Below, one piece after another: positions 45,371 through 64,000 of a stretch of DNA of 64,000 bases. Numbering within the stretch: the stretch's first letter is position 1; each line of letters opens with the position of its first letter. The notes under the pieces are model-generated. The model had not been told where the DNA came from, searched no databases, and was given only the letters and a program-made list of their open reading frames with translations. Made by a program: the position numbers and the translations under genes. Source of the DNA: Jonquetella anthropi DSM 22815 (GTDB lineage: Bacteria; Synergistota; Synergistia; Synergistales; Dethiosulfovibrionaceae); contig NZ_CM001376.1 in assembly GCF_000237805.1 (NCBI RefSeq), forward strand, positions 1,106,349 to 1,170,348, in the 5' to 3' direction.

Positions 45371-45664
45371 CTACGCCTCCTCTTTTTCTTCGCCGTCAAG
45401 AGCCAGCGCGCGCTCAATGACCCGCACGACTTTCCAGTGCTTTGTGCGGCTCAACGGCCGGCATTCTTCGATGAGCACCCGGTCGCCCACGTGACAATCG
45501 TTCGACTCATCGTGAGCGACAAATTTCTTCGAGGTCACCATTCTCTTGCCGTACACCGGGTGCATGGCGTGCCGAGTCACCCTGACAGAGACGGACTTCT
45601 CCATCTTATCGCTTTCGACGACGCCGACCTTCACTTTGTGATGATGAAGTGCTTTGCCTTCCAT
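45371..45664 (-). CDS. rpsQ: 30S ribosomal protein S17
   Basis: 97 residues, OB fold, with KMEKSVSVRV and the GDRVLIEECRPLSRTKHWKV signature; acidic C-terminal tail. Confidence 0.97.
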   Translation of the reverse strand: MEGKALHHHKVKVGVVESDKMEKSVSVRVTRHAMHPVYGKRMVTSKKFVAHDESNDCHVGDRVLIEECRPLSRTKHWKVVRVIERALALDGEEKEEA

Positions 45665-45670
45665 CGTCTC

Positions 45671-45886
45671 TTACCTCCTTCCGCCGTCCACGACAAGTCC
45701 CTGTTCTTTCTCGTGAACGATGGTAAGGACTCTCGCGATGGTTCTTTTTACATCCCGAATGCGGCTGGTGTTCTTCAGCTGACCGACCGCGTTCTGGAAC
45801 CGCAGGTTGAAGAGCTCTTCTTTGAACTCCCGGTGCTTGTCGCGGAGTTCTTCAACCGTCAATTCGCGCAGGCTTTTTGCGTCCAT
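45671..45886 (-). CDS. rpmC: 50S ribosomal protein L29
   Basis: 71 residues, two-helix protein, [24 protein letters not shown]. Two bases after rplP. Confidence 0.97.
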   Translation of the reverse strand: MDAKSLRELTVEELRDKHREFKEELFNLRFQNAVGQLKNTSRIRDVKRTIARVLTIVHEKEQGLVVDGGRR

Positions 45887-45888
45887 TG

Positions 45889-46311
45889 CTATTCACCATC
45901 CAAAGTATCGCGGGTTACAAGTCGAACCCTGATCGGCAGCTTGTGCGATGCCGTGCGAAAAGCAGTCTCTGCGACGTCAAGCGGCACGCCGCCGACTTCA
46001 AAGAGGATCCGGCCGCGGCGAACTGCCGAGACCCAGAACTCCGGAGCGCCCTTTCCTTTTCCCATTCGGGTTTCAAGAGGCTTCTTCGTGAAAGGAACGT
46101 CAGGGAAGATCCGGATCCAGAGCCGGCCGCCCTTGCGGAGCTTTCGGTTAATTGCCACACGCGTTGCTTCTATCTGACGGGCGGTAATATAGGCGCACTC
46201 TTCCGCCTGAAGCCCGTATTCCCCGAAAGCGACGTAATCCCCGCCCTTGCACTCACCGACTAGGTTTTTCCGGTAAGCCTTGCGGTACTTGGTGCGCTTG
46301 GGCATCAACAT
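45889..46311 (-). CDS. rplP: 50S ribosomal protein L16
   Basis: 140 residues, [14 protein letters not shown] start; ATG overlaps the rpsC stop by one base (TGATG) and has AGGAGGG eight bases upstream. Confidence 0.97.
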   Translation of the reverse strand: MLMPKRTKYRKAYRKNLVGECKGGDYVAFGEYGLQAEECAYITARQIEATRVAINRKLRKGGRLWIRIFPDVPFTKKPLETRMGKGKGAPEFWVSAVRRGRILFEVGGVPLDVAETAFRTASHKLPIRVRLVTRDTLDGE

Positions 46312-46994
46312 CAGGAACGCCCTCCTTCTTTACGGCCGCGGCGGGGCTGCCGAGGAGCGGCCGTGTTAATCGCCTTCTCGTCGCGGTAAATCCACACCTT
46401 GACACCGATGGTGCCGTACATCGTCTTGGCAACGGAAAGGCCGTAGTCAACGTCAGCCCGCAGGGTTGACAGGGGAAGGCGCCCTTCGTTGTACCACTCG
46501 GTCCGGGCGATTTCAGCGCCACCAAGCCGACCGGAGCACTGGATCTTGATGCCAAGCCCGCCGGCTCTCATGGTGCGGAACAGGCCCTGCTTCATGGCGC
46601 GGCGAAAGCTGATGCGGTTCTCCAGAGCGCTGGAAACGTTCTCAGCCACCAGCTGAGCGTCAACCTCAGGGTTCTTGATCTCCTGAACGTTGATCATGAC
46701 CCGAGTGCCGGTTTTAGCCTGAAGGTCTTCCTTTAGCTTGTTGATCTCAGCACCCTGCTTGCCAATCACTACACCAGGCCGTGCGGTCCAAATCGTAAAG
46801 CGCATGATCTTCCCGACGCGCTCAATTTCCACCCGGGAGATGCCTGAGCCTTCCCAGCGGCTCTTGATCCATTCCCGCAGTTTAAGATCCTGATGGAGCG
46901 ATTCGTGATAGTTCTTGCCGCTGGCGTACCACTTGGATTCCCAGTCGCGAATCACACCGATACGGTAACCGATCGGATGAACTTTCTGACCCAT
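46311..46994 (-). CDS. rpsC: 30S ribosomal protein S3
   Basis: 227 residues: KH domain ([16 protein letters not shown]) and the C-terminal domain with [19 protein letters not shown]. Confidence 0.98.
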   Translation of the reverse strand: MGQKVHPIGYRIGVIRDWESKWYASGKNYHESLHQDLKLREWIKSRWEGSGISRVEIERVGKIMRFTIWTARPGVVIGKQGAEINKLKEDLQAKTGTRVMINVQEIKNPEVDAQLVAENVSSALENRISFRRAMKQGLFRTMRAGGLGIKIQCSGRLGGAEIARTEWYNEGRLPLSTLRADVDYGLSVAKTMYGTIGVKVWIYRDEKAINTAAPRQPRRGRKEGGRS

Positions 46995-47006
46995 ATGCCA
47001 TTCCTC

Positions 47007-47336
47007 CTATTCGGCAACCGTCACGGCAATGTGGCAGGTCCGATGTACGTAAGCGTGAGCCCGTCCCATTGATACCGGATTGAACCGCTTCATGACAGGG
47101 CCCTGATCCGCCGTCGCTTCAACGACTTTCAGCGTATCAACGTCAAGGCTCAGGTTATTCGCCGCATTCGCCACGGCGCTCTTCAGGACTTTTTCCACCA
47201 GACGGGCGGCCTTCTTGGGCGAATAGTGCAGCGCGGTGATGGCAGCGCTGACGCCTTTTCCGCGAATCAGCGGAAGCACCTGACGAACTTTGAAAGGAGA
47301 AATACGAACGGAGCGGGCAATTGCCTTAGCTTGCAT
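47007..47336 (-). CDS. rplV: 50S ribosomal protein L22
   Basis: 109 residues with the extended loop and GRAHAYVHRTCHI near the C-terminus. Confidence 0.98.
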   Translation of the reverse strand: MQAKAIARSVRISPFKVRQVLPLIRGKGVSAAITALHYSPKKAARLVEKVLKSAVANAANNLSLDVDTLKVVEATADQGPVMKRFNPVSMGRAHAYVHRTCHIAVTVAE

Positions 47337-47348
47337 CGTCAGTCCTCC

Positions 47349-47639
47349 TTAATTCGACGGCGTCGGAGCTGCCTTGCGCTCCTGTCCGGCATGTCCGCCG
47401 AACCGGCGCGTGGGAGCAAACTCACCCAGTTTATGGCCAACCATGTTCTCGCTGACGTAGACAGGTACGTGCGTGCGGCCGTTATGAACGGCGATCGTGT
47501 GACCGATCATCGGCGGGACGACCATTGACGCGCGGGACCAGGTTTTTATGACTTTTTTTGTCCCGGACTCGTTCATCGCTTCAACCCGTTTAATCAGGCG
47601 AACCTCGACGAATGGCCCTTTTTTCGCTGAACGTGCCAT
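47349..47639 (-). CDS. rpsS: 30S ribosomal protein S19
   Basis: 96 residues; [19 protein letters not shown] and [17 protein letters not shown] are typical. Confidence 0.98.
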   Translation of the reverse strand: MARSAKKGPFVEVRLIKRVEAMNESGTKKVIKTWSRASMVVPPMIGHTIAVHNGRTHVPVYVSENMVGHKLGEFAPTRRFGGHAGQERKAAPTPSN

Positions 47640-47657
47640 ACTTTCTGTCCTCCTCGA

Positions 47658-48485
47658 CTACTTAGCCCGGCGCCGGATGATCAAGCGATCCGTGGGCTTC
47701 TTCTTCCGGGTTCTGTAGCCCTTGGCCGGTGTTCCCCAAGGCGAGACCGGGTGCGTATTCGACTTGCTTCGTCCTTCACCGCCGCCCATCGGGTGGTCGC
47801 AGGGGTTCTGAACCATTGCCCGAACGTGGGGCCGCTTGCCGAGCCAGCGAGTTCTGCCGGCCTTGCCGGCCATCGCGTTTTCGTGCTCCAAGTTGCCCAC
47901 CTGACCGATGGTCGCGGTGCACTCCAAGAGGATCAGCCGAAGCTCACCGGACGGCATCCGAAGGTAAGCGTACTTGCCCTCTTTAGCCATCAGCTGGGCT
48001 GTAGCGCCGGCGGACCGGACAAGTTTGCCGCCCCGGCCGGGCATGACTTCCAGATTGTGGACGTTCGTGCCCACGGGAATGTCAGCGAGCTTCATGGAGT
48101 TTCCGGGCTGAATATCAGCGCCCTTGCCCGCCAGAACCGTGTCGCCCACCTTCAGCAGGTTGGGGCACAGGATGTAGCGCTTCTCGCCGTCAGCGTAGAA
48201 AATCAGCGCCAGCCGGGCAGACCGGTTGGGATCGTATTCGATCGCCGCAACGCGGCCGGGGATGCCGATTTTATCGCGCTTGAAATCAACAACCCGATAC
48301 CGGCGCGCATGTCCGCCGCCAATGAAACGAGCCGTCGTTCTTCCCGAGTTGTTCCGTCCGCCGGAACGCTTGATCGCTCCGCAAAGGAGACTCTTTTCAG
48401 GCGTAGACTTGGTGATCCCCTCAGAACTGAGGATCTCCATGTGGCGCCGACCGGCGGTAACGGGTTTGAACTTTTTAATTGGCAT
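47658..48485 (-). CDS. rplB: 50S ribosomal protein L2
   Basis: 275 residues with the conserved peptidyl-transferase region [20 protein letters not shown]. Between rplW and rpsS. Confidence 0.98.
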   Translation of the reverse strand: MPIKKFKPVTAGRRHMEILSSEGITKSTPEKSLLCGAIKRSGGRNNSGRTTARFIGGGHARRYRVVDFKRDKIGIPGRVAAIEYDPNRSARLALIFYADGEKRYILCPNLLKVGDTVLAGKGADIQPGNSMKLADIPVGTNVHNLEVMPGRGGKLVRSAGATAQLMAKEGKYAYLRMPSGELRLILLECTATIGQVGNLEHENAMAGKAGRTRWLGKRPHVRAMVQNPCDHPMGGGEGRSKSNTHPVSPWGTPAKGYRTRKKKPTDRLIIRRRAK

Positions 48486-48503
48486 ATTCTTTCCCTCCGA
48501 TCG

Positions 48504-48800
48504 CTAGGCGCCAGCGCCCTCGAAGAACTCGATCTTCTGGCCGTCGGCAACGGTGACAATAGCCTTTTTCCAGGCGCGGCTCTTTCCAACTGCCATGCCC
48601 ATACGCTTCGGCTTGGAATGAACCTTAGCGGTATGAACAGACTGCACTTTCACTTTGAAGACCGTTTCCACGGCATGGAGAATCTCACTTTTATTCGCCT
48701 GAGGATGGACTTCAAAAGTGTACTTGTTCATTTCCATCATCCGGCTGCTCTTCTCAGTGATGACGGGACGTACGATGATGTCATAAGCCATGAGTTTCAT
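48504..48800 (-). CDS. rplW: 50S ribosomal protein L23
   Basis: 98 residues, IIVRPVITEKSSRMME; lines the exit tunnel. ATG at 48800 overlaps the rplD stop (ATGA). Confidence 0.97.
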   Translation of the reverse strand: MKLMAYDIIVRPVITEKSSRMMEMNKYTFEVHPQANKSEILHAVETVFKVKVQSVHTAKVHSKPKRMGMAVGKSRAWKKAIVTVADGQKIEFFEGAGA

Positions 48801-49420
48801 CGCGCGTATACCTCCTCCAACCGCTTTAAAACGGCGGTGGTCGCTACCAAACCGTCGTGACGTACCAGATCAAGCACGTTGATGCTGTCCATATGAAGAA
48901 CCTTGACGCCTTGAATGTTCGCCGCCGAGCGGATGACGTTCTCATTGCGGCTGTCCAGAACGATCAGAGGCTTGCGGGCGCCAACCGCCGCCAAGAAGGA
49001 CAGCATTTTCTTCGTCGAAGGAGCTTCCAGCGAGAAACCCTCCACGGCGAACAGGCGGGACTCGCCGGCCCGGACCGACAGGGCGCTGCGCATCGCAAGC
49101 GCGCGAACCTTTTTATTAACCTTCAGGAAGTAGTCCCGCGGTTTGGGGCCGTGAACGACGCCGCCGCCGGCCCACAGAGGCGAGCGAATGCTGCCCGCAC
49201 GGGCGCGGCCGGTGTGCTTCTGCCGCCAAGGCTTCCGTCCACCACCGCGAACCTCACCGCGGTCCTTCGCACAGGCCGTACCCTGACGGGCATTCGCCTG
49301 CTGGGCGACGACGACCTGATGAATGGCGCTGGAATGGAATGGAACGCCGAACACGGCGTCGCTCAGCTCCAAGTCGCCGACAACCTCTCCTGCAAAATTC
49401 AGTATTTTGATAACGGGCAT
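48797..49420 (-). CDS. rplD: 50S ribosomal protein L4
   Basis: 207 residues with the extended loop (RGGGRKPWRQKHTGRARAG). In proteobacteria L4 represses the S10 operon; no matching S10 leader is evident here. Confidence 0.97.
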   Translation of the reverse strand: MPVIKILNFAGEVVGDLELSDAVFGVPFHSSAIHQVVVAQQANARQGTACAKDRGEVRGGGRKPWRQKHTGRARAGSIRSPLWAGGGVVHGPKPRDYFLKVNKKVRALAMRSALSVRAGESRLFAVEGFSLEAPSTKKMLSFLAAVGARKPLIVLDSRNENVIRSAANIQGVKVLHMDSINVLDLVRHDGLVATTAVLKRLEEVYAR

Positions 49421-49444
49421 GATGATAATCCCCCTTCTGCGGCC

Positions 49445-50068
49445 TTAGCCCTGTTTATGAACCAGGACGAGGCCGTTTTTGGCGCCAGGCACGGCACCTT
49501 TGACGAGCAGGAGATTATTCTCCACGTCAATGGCGACGACGGTCAGGTTTTTGACGGTCACTCGTTCGTTCCCCATGCGGCCGGGCATTCTCTTACCCTT
49601 GAAGACGCGGCTGGGATAGGAACTGGCGCCGCTGGAGTTCGGCTTGCGGTGCGTTTTAGAAACGCCGTGACTGGCCGGCGCGCCGCCGAAACCGTAACGC
49701 TTGATGACGCCGGCGGTTCCCTTACCTTTGCTGGTTCCAGTGACGTCAACCGCTTCACCGGCCTGGAACAGGGAGACGTTCACCGTGCCGCCGATTTCCC
49801 ATTTTCCGGAATCAGCCACGCGGAACTCCCTCAGCCAGCGGCACGGGGTGACGCCAGCCCGCTTGAACGTCCCTGCCAGCGGCTTGCTTACCCGCTGAGG
49901 CTTACGCTCGCTGAAACCGAGAAGCACTGCGCTGTAGCCGTTTTTCTCCGGCGTTCTCAGGTCGACGACCGGGCAAGGCCCGGCGGCGATGACCGTCACG
50001 GGGATGGCGCGGCCTTCCTCGCTGTAAACCCTTGTCATTCCGACTTTCTGTCCAAGAATACCAATCAT
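49445..50068 (-). CDS. rplC: 50S ribosomal protein L3
   Basis: 207 residues; [13 protein letters not shown] start and the loop [20 protein letters not shown]. Preceded by a 94-base gap holding a perfect hairpin. Confidence 0.97.
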   Translation of the reverse strand: MIGILGQKVGMTRVYSEEGRAIPVTVIAAGPCPVVDLRTPEKNGYSAVLLGFSERKPQRVSKPLAGTFKRAGVTPCRWLREFRVADSGKWEIGGTVNVSLFQAGEAVDVTGTSKGKGTAGVIKRYGFGGAPASHGVSKTHRKPNSSGASSYPSRVFKGKRMPGRMGNERVTVKNLTVVAIDVENNLLLVKGAVPGAKNGLVLVHKQG

Positions 50069-50092
50069 TGCACAACTCTCCTTTGCTCAGAG

Positions 50093-50125
50093 CTTCCCCA
50101 GCGCACCATCTGCGCGCTGGGGAAG
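50093..50125 (-). other. perfect 12-bp hairpin between rpsJ and rplC
   Basis: CTTCCCCAGCGC / GCGCTGGGGAAG with a 9-base loop and no T-run, about 25 bases before the rplC start. Candidate processing or autoregulatory element inside the S10 operon. Confidence 0.7.
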
Positions 50126-50162
50126 TTTCAGCTTTTACCCAGAGCTTCCTGCCTTGAGCCGA

Positions 50163-50471
50163 TCAGAGCTTGATCTGAATGTCGACTCCCGACGGAAGAT
50201 TGAGCTGCATCAAGGCCTCCATCGTCTTCTGCGTTGGATCCATGATGTCGATTAACCGCTTATGAGTTCTCATTTCAAAGTGCTCCCGAGCGTCCTTGTC
50301 GGCGTGGGGAGAACGTAACACGCAGAATTTTTTCACGTTCGTGGGCAGCGGAATGGGGCCCGCAACTTTTGCCCCGCTCCGAACCGCCGCGTCCGCGATC
50401 TGCGCGGCTGAAGCGTCGATAACCCGATGATCGAAAGCTTTCAGCCGAATGCGAATGTTTTTCGTCGACAC
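50163..50471 (-). CDS. rpsJ: 30S ribosomal protein S10
   Basis: 102 residues from GTG (50471) reading [27 protein letters not shown] lies upstream. The longer open frame runs into the tuf2 end and is not coding. Only 13 bases separate it from tuf2. Confidence 0.97.
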   Translation of the reverse strand: MSTKNIRIRLKAFDHRVIDASAAQIADAAVRSGAKVAGPIPLPTNVKKFCVLRSPHADKDAREHFEMRTHKRLIDIMDPTQKTMEALMQLNLPSGVDIQIKL

Positions 50472-50484
50472 TGTGGATTCCCCC

Positions 50485-51684
<1,200 letters not shown>

Positions 51685-51705
51685 CTTGATTTCCTCCTTA
51701 ATCTC

Positions 51706-53790
<2,085 letters not shown>

Positions 53791-53814
53791 AATGAAAAAA
53801 CTCCGTAACCAAAA

Positions 53815-54297
<483 letters not shown>

Positions 54298-54304
54298 TTA
54301 AAAG

Positions 54305-54679
54305 TTACTTCTTAGGACGGCGAGCGCCGTACTTGGAGCGGCTTCTCTTGCGATCGGCCACGCCGCCGCAGTCTAGCGTGCCGCGAATGATATGATACCG
54401 AACGCCCGGAAGGTCCTTGATCTTCCCGCCGCGCACCAGCACGACTGAGTGCTCCTGAAGGTTGTGACCGACGCCGGGAATATAGGACGTCACTTCAATG
54501 CCGTTCGTCAGACGAACACGGGCGACCTTACGAAGAGCCGAGTTCGGCTTTTTCGGAGTGACGGTGTAAACACGAGTACAAACCCCGCGGCGCGCGGGGC
54601 ACTTGTGAAGCGCCGGGGAGGCTGACTTCACGATCTTTTCGCTGCGTCCTTTGCGGACCAGCTGGTTAATTGTTGGCAC
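54305..54679 (-). CDS. rpsL: 30S ribosomal protein S12
   Basis: 124 residues from GTG (54679, GGAGGAACC upstream) reading [15 protein letters not shown]; decoding-centre loop [11 protein letters not shown] present, the site of streptomycin-resistance changes in other bacteria. The longer frame upstream is not S12 sequence. Confidence 0.97.
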   Translation of the reverse strand: MPTINQLVRKGRSEKIVKSASPALHKCPARRGVCTRVYTVTPKKPNSALRKVARVRLTNGIEVTSYIPGVGHNLQEHSVVLVRGGKIKDLPGVRYHIIRGTLDCGGVADRKRSRSKYGARRPKK

Positions 54680-54796
54680 ACTGGTTCCTCCTTCCAGAAT
54701 GTGGCAGCTCTGCCCGTCTTCCGAACGGGCAACTTTCAGCTTCGCGCAGGCCAGAACGACTCCACGGGCGCCGCTTTCACACGCCAAGAAGGAGCC

Positions 54797-54913
54797 TTAC
54801 TCTGCCAGAGCCGTGATCTCCGCCGTAAACCCAGGACAGGACCATGTTCCGTACGGCTGCTCACGCTTCCCGGTCCCGTTTCGGTTCGCTCCCGATCCCC
54901 GGGCAACAGGCAT
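54797..54913 (-). CDS. possible 38-residue ORF in the rpsL leader
   Basis: ATG at 54913 with GGAGAG six bases upstream, reading MPVARGSGANRNGTGKREQ and ending at TAA 54797-54799. It lies about 30 bases after the candidate str promoter. Composition is Gly/Arg/Thr rich; I recognise no family. A leader peptide, a small gene, or chance. Confidence 0.35.
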   Translation of the reverse strand: MPVARGSGANRNGTGKREQPYGTWSCPGFTAEITALAE

Positions 54914-54944
54914 GAGTTCTCTCCAGCACGAAAGACACTCAGGT

Positions 54945-54973
54945 ATGATATCAACTGCTTTCGTTGAAGTCAA
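54945..54973 (-). promoter_or_regulatory. candidate str operon promoter
   Basis: Minus strand TTGACT (54968-54973), exactly 17 bases, then TATCAT (54945-54950) preceded by TGA (extended -10). It gives a leader of about 260 bases before rpsL. The best promoter in the ribosomal cluster. Confidence 0.7.
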
Positions 54974-54998
54974 GACCGCGCAGATCAGCTGCAAAGGA

Positions 54999-55056
54999 CT
55001 TTCTGCTCTCCCCGCCCGGTCAGCCGGCACGCCGGCAGGACAGAGAGAGCAGAAAG
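54999..55056 (-). other. long hairpin downstream of rpoC
   Basis: CTTTCTGCTCTC (54999-55010) pairs perfectly with GAGAGCAGAAAG (55045-55056); the 34-base interior contains a second palindrome GCCGGC-AC-GCCGGC. No T-run. About 30 bases after the rpoC stop and just before the str promoter. Confidence 0.7.
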
Positions 55057-55083
55057 ACGAAAGATACGCTTATTTACTGATTT

Positions 55084-60137
<5,054 letters not shown>

Positions 60138-60138
<1 letters not shown>

Positions 60139-63100
60139 TATTCATCTTCCCCCTTTGCGTGAACGTCTTCAGTTTCTTCTTCTAAAACTTCTTCAGGTGC
60201 CTCGTCCTCTGGAGCCTCAGCGTCGAACCCTTCGGGCAGCTCTTCCGACGAGTCGTCAGGTTCGTCGGAATATTGGGAAACCGACGAGGCCGGTCTCGCG
60301 TGAATCATGTCCCGAGCCGTGATTGCGTCGATCTGAGCCAGCCGGTGGAAGTCGTGGTCCTCGTCGTCCACCAGCGGGCCAGACGTACCGTCCGAGTAGT
60401 CAATCTGAACGGTCAGCCCCAGCCCTTCCAGCTCTTTGACCAGGACTTTGAAGCTCTCCGGCACGCCGGGCTGAGTGAGGTTCTCGCCCTTGACGATTTT
60501 CTCGTACGTCTTGAGACGACCTTTAATGTCGTCCGACTTGACGGTGAGCATTTCCTGAAGGACGTGAGCAGCCCCGTAGCCCTGAAGGGCCCAGACTTCC
60601 ATTTCTCCCAACCGCTGGCCGCCGAACTGGGCCTTGCCGCCCAACGGCTGCTGAGTGATCATGCTGTAGGGGCCGACGCTGCGGGCGTGCAGCTTGTCGT
60701 CCACCAAGTGGTGCAGCTTGAGCATGTACATGACACCCACGGTGCTGGGGTACTCCATCAGGTCGCCGGTTCGTCCATCGCGGAGCCGGATGGTGGCGCC
60801 GTCGCTCATCGTGGCGTAGTCCGGGTTCGTCGACGTGATCTTGTGAACCTGCTCGTAAATTTCGTGCTCTTCCGCGCCTTCAAAAACCGGCGTGGCCACG
60901 AACCAGTCGTTCTGCACGGCCACAAAGCCGAGAATGACTTCGAGCACCTGCCCTAAGTTCATTCGGCTGGGCACGCCCAGCGGGTTCAGGCACACGTCAA
61001 CAGGCGTACCGTCAGGCAGATACGGCATGTCCTCCACCGGCAGAATCCGGGAGACGACGCCCTTGTTGCCGTGGCGCCCTGACATCTTGTCGCCCACGGT
61101 GATCTTGCGCAGCTGAGCGACGTAGACCTTGATCACCTCGTCGACGCCGGGCGACAGCGACTCGGGGTTGTTTTCCCTGTTTAGCCTCTTGATGCCGACG
61201 ACTTTACCGCGCGTCCCGTGCGGAAGCCGCAGCGACGTATCGCGGACTTCTCCGGCCTTCTCGCCGAAGATGGCCCGAAGCAGTTTTTCTTGGGGCGTGT
61301 TATCCGACTCGCCTTTGGGCGAAACCTTGCCGACCAAGATATCTCCGGCTTCGACGTCGGCGCCGATTCTCACCACGCCGTCGTCGTCGATGTTCTTCAG
61401 GGCGTCGTCGCCCACGTTGGGAATATCCCGGGTGATCTCTTCCGGCCCCAGCTTGGTGTCCCGGCTTTCGATGCTGTACTCTTCGATATGGACGGACGAG
61501 AAGTAGTCTTCCTTCACGAGCCGTTCGGACAGCAGGATAGCGTCTTCGTAGTTGTAGCCTTCCCAAGGCACGAACGCCACAAGGACGTTACGGCCGAGCG
61601 CCAGCTCGCCCTGATCGACAGCCTGCCCGTCGGCCAGCACATCGCCGGCTTTAACCGCCTCGCCTTGGCTCACCAACGGCCGCTGGTGAATGATGGTGCC
61701 TTGGTTCGACCGGCGGAACTTGAGCATCTTATAGCTCTTGATCTGGCCAGAAGCCCCGCGGACTTCGATCCGATCGGCGTCCACGTAGCTGATCACCCCG
61801 TCAATCTCCGAAAGAATACACCGGCCCGAGTCCCGGGCAATGCGACCTTCGATGCCGCTGCCGACGCGGGGAGCTTCCGGCAGCAGAAGCGGCACGGCCT
61901 GACGCTGCATGTTGCTACCCATCAGGGCCCGGTTGGCGTCGTCGTGCTCCAAGAACGGGATAAGAGCCGTCGAAGCGGAAACGACCTGCTTGGACGACAC
62001 GTCCAAGTAGTTGATCTGCTCGCGCGGCACTTCGACGATCTGGCCCTGATACCGGGCGTACACCGTCGACTCCAGCAATTTGCCGGTTTTCGGATCGTGC
62101 GGCGTGTTGGCCCGGCCGACGTAGCAATTGTCCTCTTCGTCGGCGGCCAGATAGACGACCTTATCGGCGCCCAGCTCAACGTAGCCGTTTTTCACCGGCC
62201 GGCGGGGCGTCATCAGGAAGCCGTATTCGTTGACCTTGGCATAGGTCCCCAAGGACGTCACCAGACCGATGTTCGGGCCTTCCGGCGTCTCAATGGGACA
62301 AATTCGGCCGTAGTGGGTGGCGTGCACGTCTCTGGCTTCAAATCCGGCTCTGTCTCGGGTCAGCCCGCCGGGGCCCAGCGCGGAAAGGCGCCGCCGGTGC
62401 GTCAGCCCGGCCAACGGGTTGTTCTGGTCCATGTACTGGGACAGCTGTCCTGAGCCGAAGAACTCTCGGATTTCCGACGTGACAGGACGAACGTTAATCA
62501 GGTCGCGGGCCGTAGCTTTGTACAGATCCGGAACGGTGGTCATCCGTTCCTTCACGTTCCGCTCCATGCGCAGCATGCCCTTGCGGAGTTCGCTCTGAAG
62601 CAACTCCCCGACCGACCGGACGCGCCGGTTGCCGAGGTGGTCAATGTCGTCGGTGTGAGCGTCGGTTATCTCCGGGAACCACGGGTCATCCCGCTGCTCT
62701 TCTTTGTCCCGCAGGGCCACGATTCCCTTGACGATGAGAATGAGGTCTTCCAGCGTGAGCAACCGGTTTGTCTCAGGAATTTTGAGCCCCAGACGACGGT
62801 TCACCTTGTAGCGGCCGACCCGCCCCAAGGTGTAGCGGTTCGGATCGGCAAACGTCTTGTTAAAGTAGTCTCTGGCGCTTTCGATTCGAGCCGGCTCGGA
62901 CGGCCGCATGAGCCGAAAGATCTCCAGCATAGCTCCTTCGATGTTGTCCGCCTGTCCCTTCTCGCGTTCCGTCGCGATGGACGCGGCGATGACCGGGCAG
63001 ACGTGCCACACTTTGAGCGCCGTGCGGCCTTGATCGAACAGACGCTGGATTTTTTCCTGCGTCAGAGTTTCGCCGGACGAGATCAGCTCATTGCCTTCCG

Positions 63101-63833
63101 AGTCGGTGACCGTCTCGGCGGAGAGGCGTCCGGACAGCCCGTCGCCGGTCAGGGAGACCATCTCTTCCGAGCCGCCGAAGGCCTTGATCAGCGTCTCGTT
63201 GTCGCCCAGACCAAACGCCTTGAGCAGCAGCGTCGCCGGCAGCTTCTTGCGGCTGTCCACGTTGACCATCAGCTTGTCACCGGTCATGACAAACTCCAGC
63301 CAAGCCCCCCGTTCCGGGATGATTTTGGCTGAATAGTTGTCGTTGCCCGACACGCTGGACTCGATCTTGTAGTAGCAGCCGGCACTGCGGGCGAGCTGGT
63401 TGACGACCACCCGTTCGGTGCCGTTGATAATAAAGGTTCCACGAGGCGTCATGACCGGGAAGTCGCCAAGGAATACCTGCTCCACAGCGATTTCCTGCGT
63501 CTTGCGGTTCACCAGACGGACGGTCAGACGAACCGGGCGGCTCCAGTTGCTGTCGCGCCGCTCCGCTTCCTCCTCGGTCATAGACGGCTCGTCGATGTCG
63601 TATTTGACGAATTCCAGTGCGAAGGTGCCGTCGTGGTTCTCAATAGGGAAGATCTCCGTCAGAAGCTCCTGAAGCCCTGTTTTTTCCCGCTGTTCCGGGT
63701 CAACGTCCTCCTGAAAAAACGACCGGTAGGAAACTCGCTGCACATCCACCATATCGGGGATTGGAATGAGATCATGCGCCCGGCCAAATGTCAGGCGCTG
63801 CCGGTTCTTTCCGACAGGGACGAACTCCGCCAT
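60138..63833 (-). CDS. rpoB: RNA polymerase beta subunit
   Basis: 1231 residues from [14 protein letters not shown]; the rifampicin-pocket region [33 protein letters not shown] is split here as [13 protein letters not shown] and [14 protein letters not shown], and [10 protein letters not shown] is present. The ATG at 63833 has AAAGGTG eight bases upstream; a GTG at 63842 abuts that site. Acidic C-terminal tail of about 45 residues (EEAPEEV, EDEAPEE). rplJL does not precede it. Confidence 0.97.
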
Positions 63834-63880
63834 GCGTACCACACCTTTCTTGTCGCTTAATTGCCCACACTGGAGACAGT

Positions 63881-63920
63881 AAAAAGGGCTGCATCCTGTC
63901 GTCTGACATGATGCAGCCCT
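63881..63920 (-). terminator. terminator between tRNA-Leu and rpoB
   Basis: 11-bp perfect stem AGGGCTGCATC / GATGCAGCCCT with a 14-base loop, then four or five T on the minus strand, 47 bases before the rpoB start. It ends the tRNA transcript or acts as an rpoBC attenuator. Confidence 0.8.
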
Positions 63921-63957
63921 CGCGTTCGGTGACGAATTCTTCCTGATACTGGAAGAA

Positions 63958-64000
63958 TGGTGCCCAGGAGGAGACTTGAACTCCTACAGGCTAATGCCCA
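63958..64000 (-). tRNA. tRNA-Leu, partial (5' part beyond window)
   Basis: Only the 3' part is visible: long variable arm TGGGCATTAGCC, T arm AGGAG-TTCAAGT-CTCCT, acceptor CCTGGGC, A73 and CCA. The long arm with A73 and TTCAAGT loop fits Leu; the anticodon is outside the window. Confidence 0.75.

Noticed and set aside
44924-46177. 417-codon plus-strand ORF
   Set aside because: Antisense to rplX through rplP; no coding features.
48857-50173. 438-codon plus-strand ORF across rplD and rplC
   Set aside because: Runs antisense through several conserved ribosomal genes.
61218-62453. 411-codon plus-strand ORF
   Set aside because: Antisense to rpoB.

Overview
The window carries the core gene-expression block of a diderm, probably anaerobic bacterium. 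I infer the phylum Synergistota from gene content: LPS-transport-type proteins, RNase J, a zinc-type S14, an S55 peptidase in a cell with no other sporulation gene in view, an ECF transporter, and two large RNA polymerase beta' insertions. Base composition looks GC-rich by eye; I did not compute it. Nearly all genes lie on the minus strand. I saw no rRNA, insertion sequence, prophage or CRISPR array.

Layout. 1-3.2 kb: partial uppP, rnj, and divergent greA. 3.2-8.8 kb: an envelope operon, read LysM/M23 peptidase, two unknown exported proteins, LptC-like, LptD/OstA-like. 8.9-14.8 kb: tmk-holB-ricT-ftsY-purB-glpX. 14.9-18.0 kb: an M18 aminopeptidase (plus) facing an S55 peptidase (minus). 18.1-20.3 kb: prfB and selD, divergent; prfB needs a programmed +1 frameshift and selD has an in-frame UGA read as selenocysteine. 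20.4-25.2 kb: tuf1-rpmG-tRNA-Trp-secE-nusG-rplKA, then rplJL behind an L10 leader. 25.4-31.5 kb: accessory and housekeeping genes (MATE transporter, CntK-like amino-acid racemase, exported cupin, two tRNA-Met genes, ComF, GNAT, DUF3084, YkgJ-type protein). 31.6-63.8 kb: an almost unbroken supercluster, read in transcription order as rpoB-rpoC / rpsL-rpsG-fusA-tuf2 / S10-spc-alpha ribosomal genes with secY-adk-map-infA / rpoA-rplQ / ecfA1-ecfA2-ecfT-truA-mreB. A partial tRNA-Leu lies at the right edge.

Most of the window makes the transcription and translation machinery, with protein export (secY, secE, ftsY) and nucleotide enzymes (adk, tmk, purB) woven in. Points of most interest: the prfB/selD pair, where both genes depend on non-standard reading of UGA and share overlapping -10 elements; the 404-base rpoC-rpsL gap with a near-consensus promoter, a short ORF and a long hairpin; the rplA terminator whose stem contains the -35 of the rplJL promoter; and the beta' insertions. 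Several genes were missing from simple ORF calling (secE with a TTG start, rpmJ, uppP cut by the edge) or needed their start moved.
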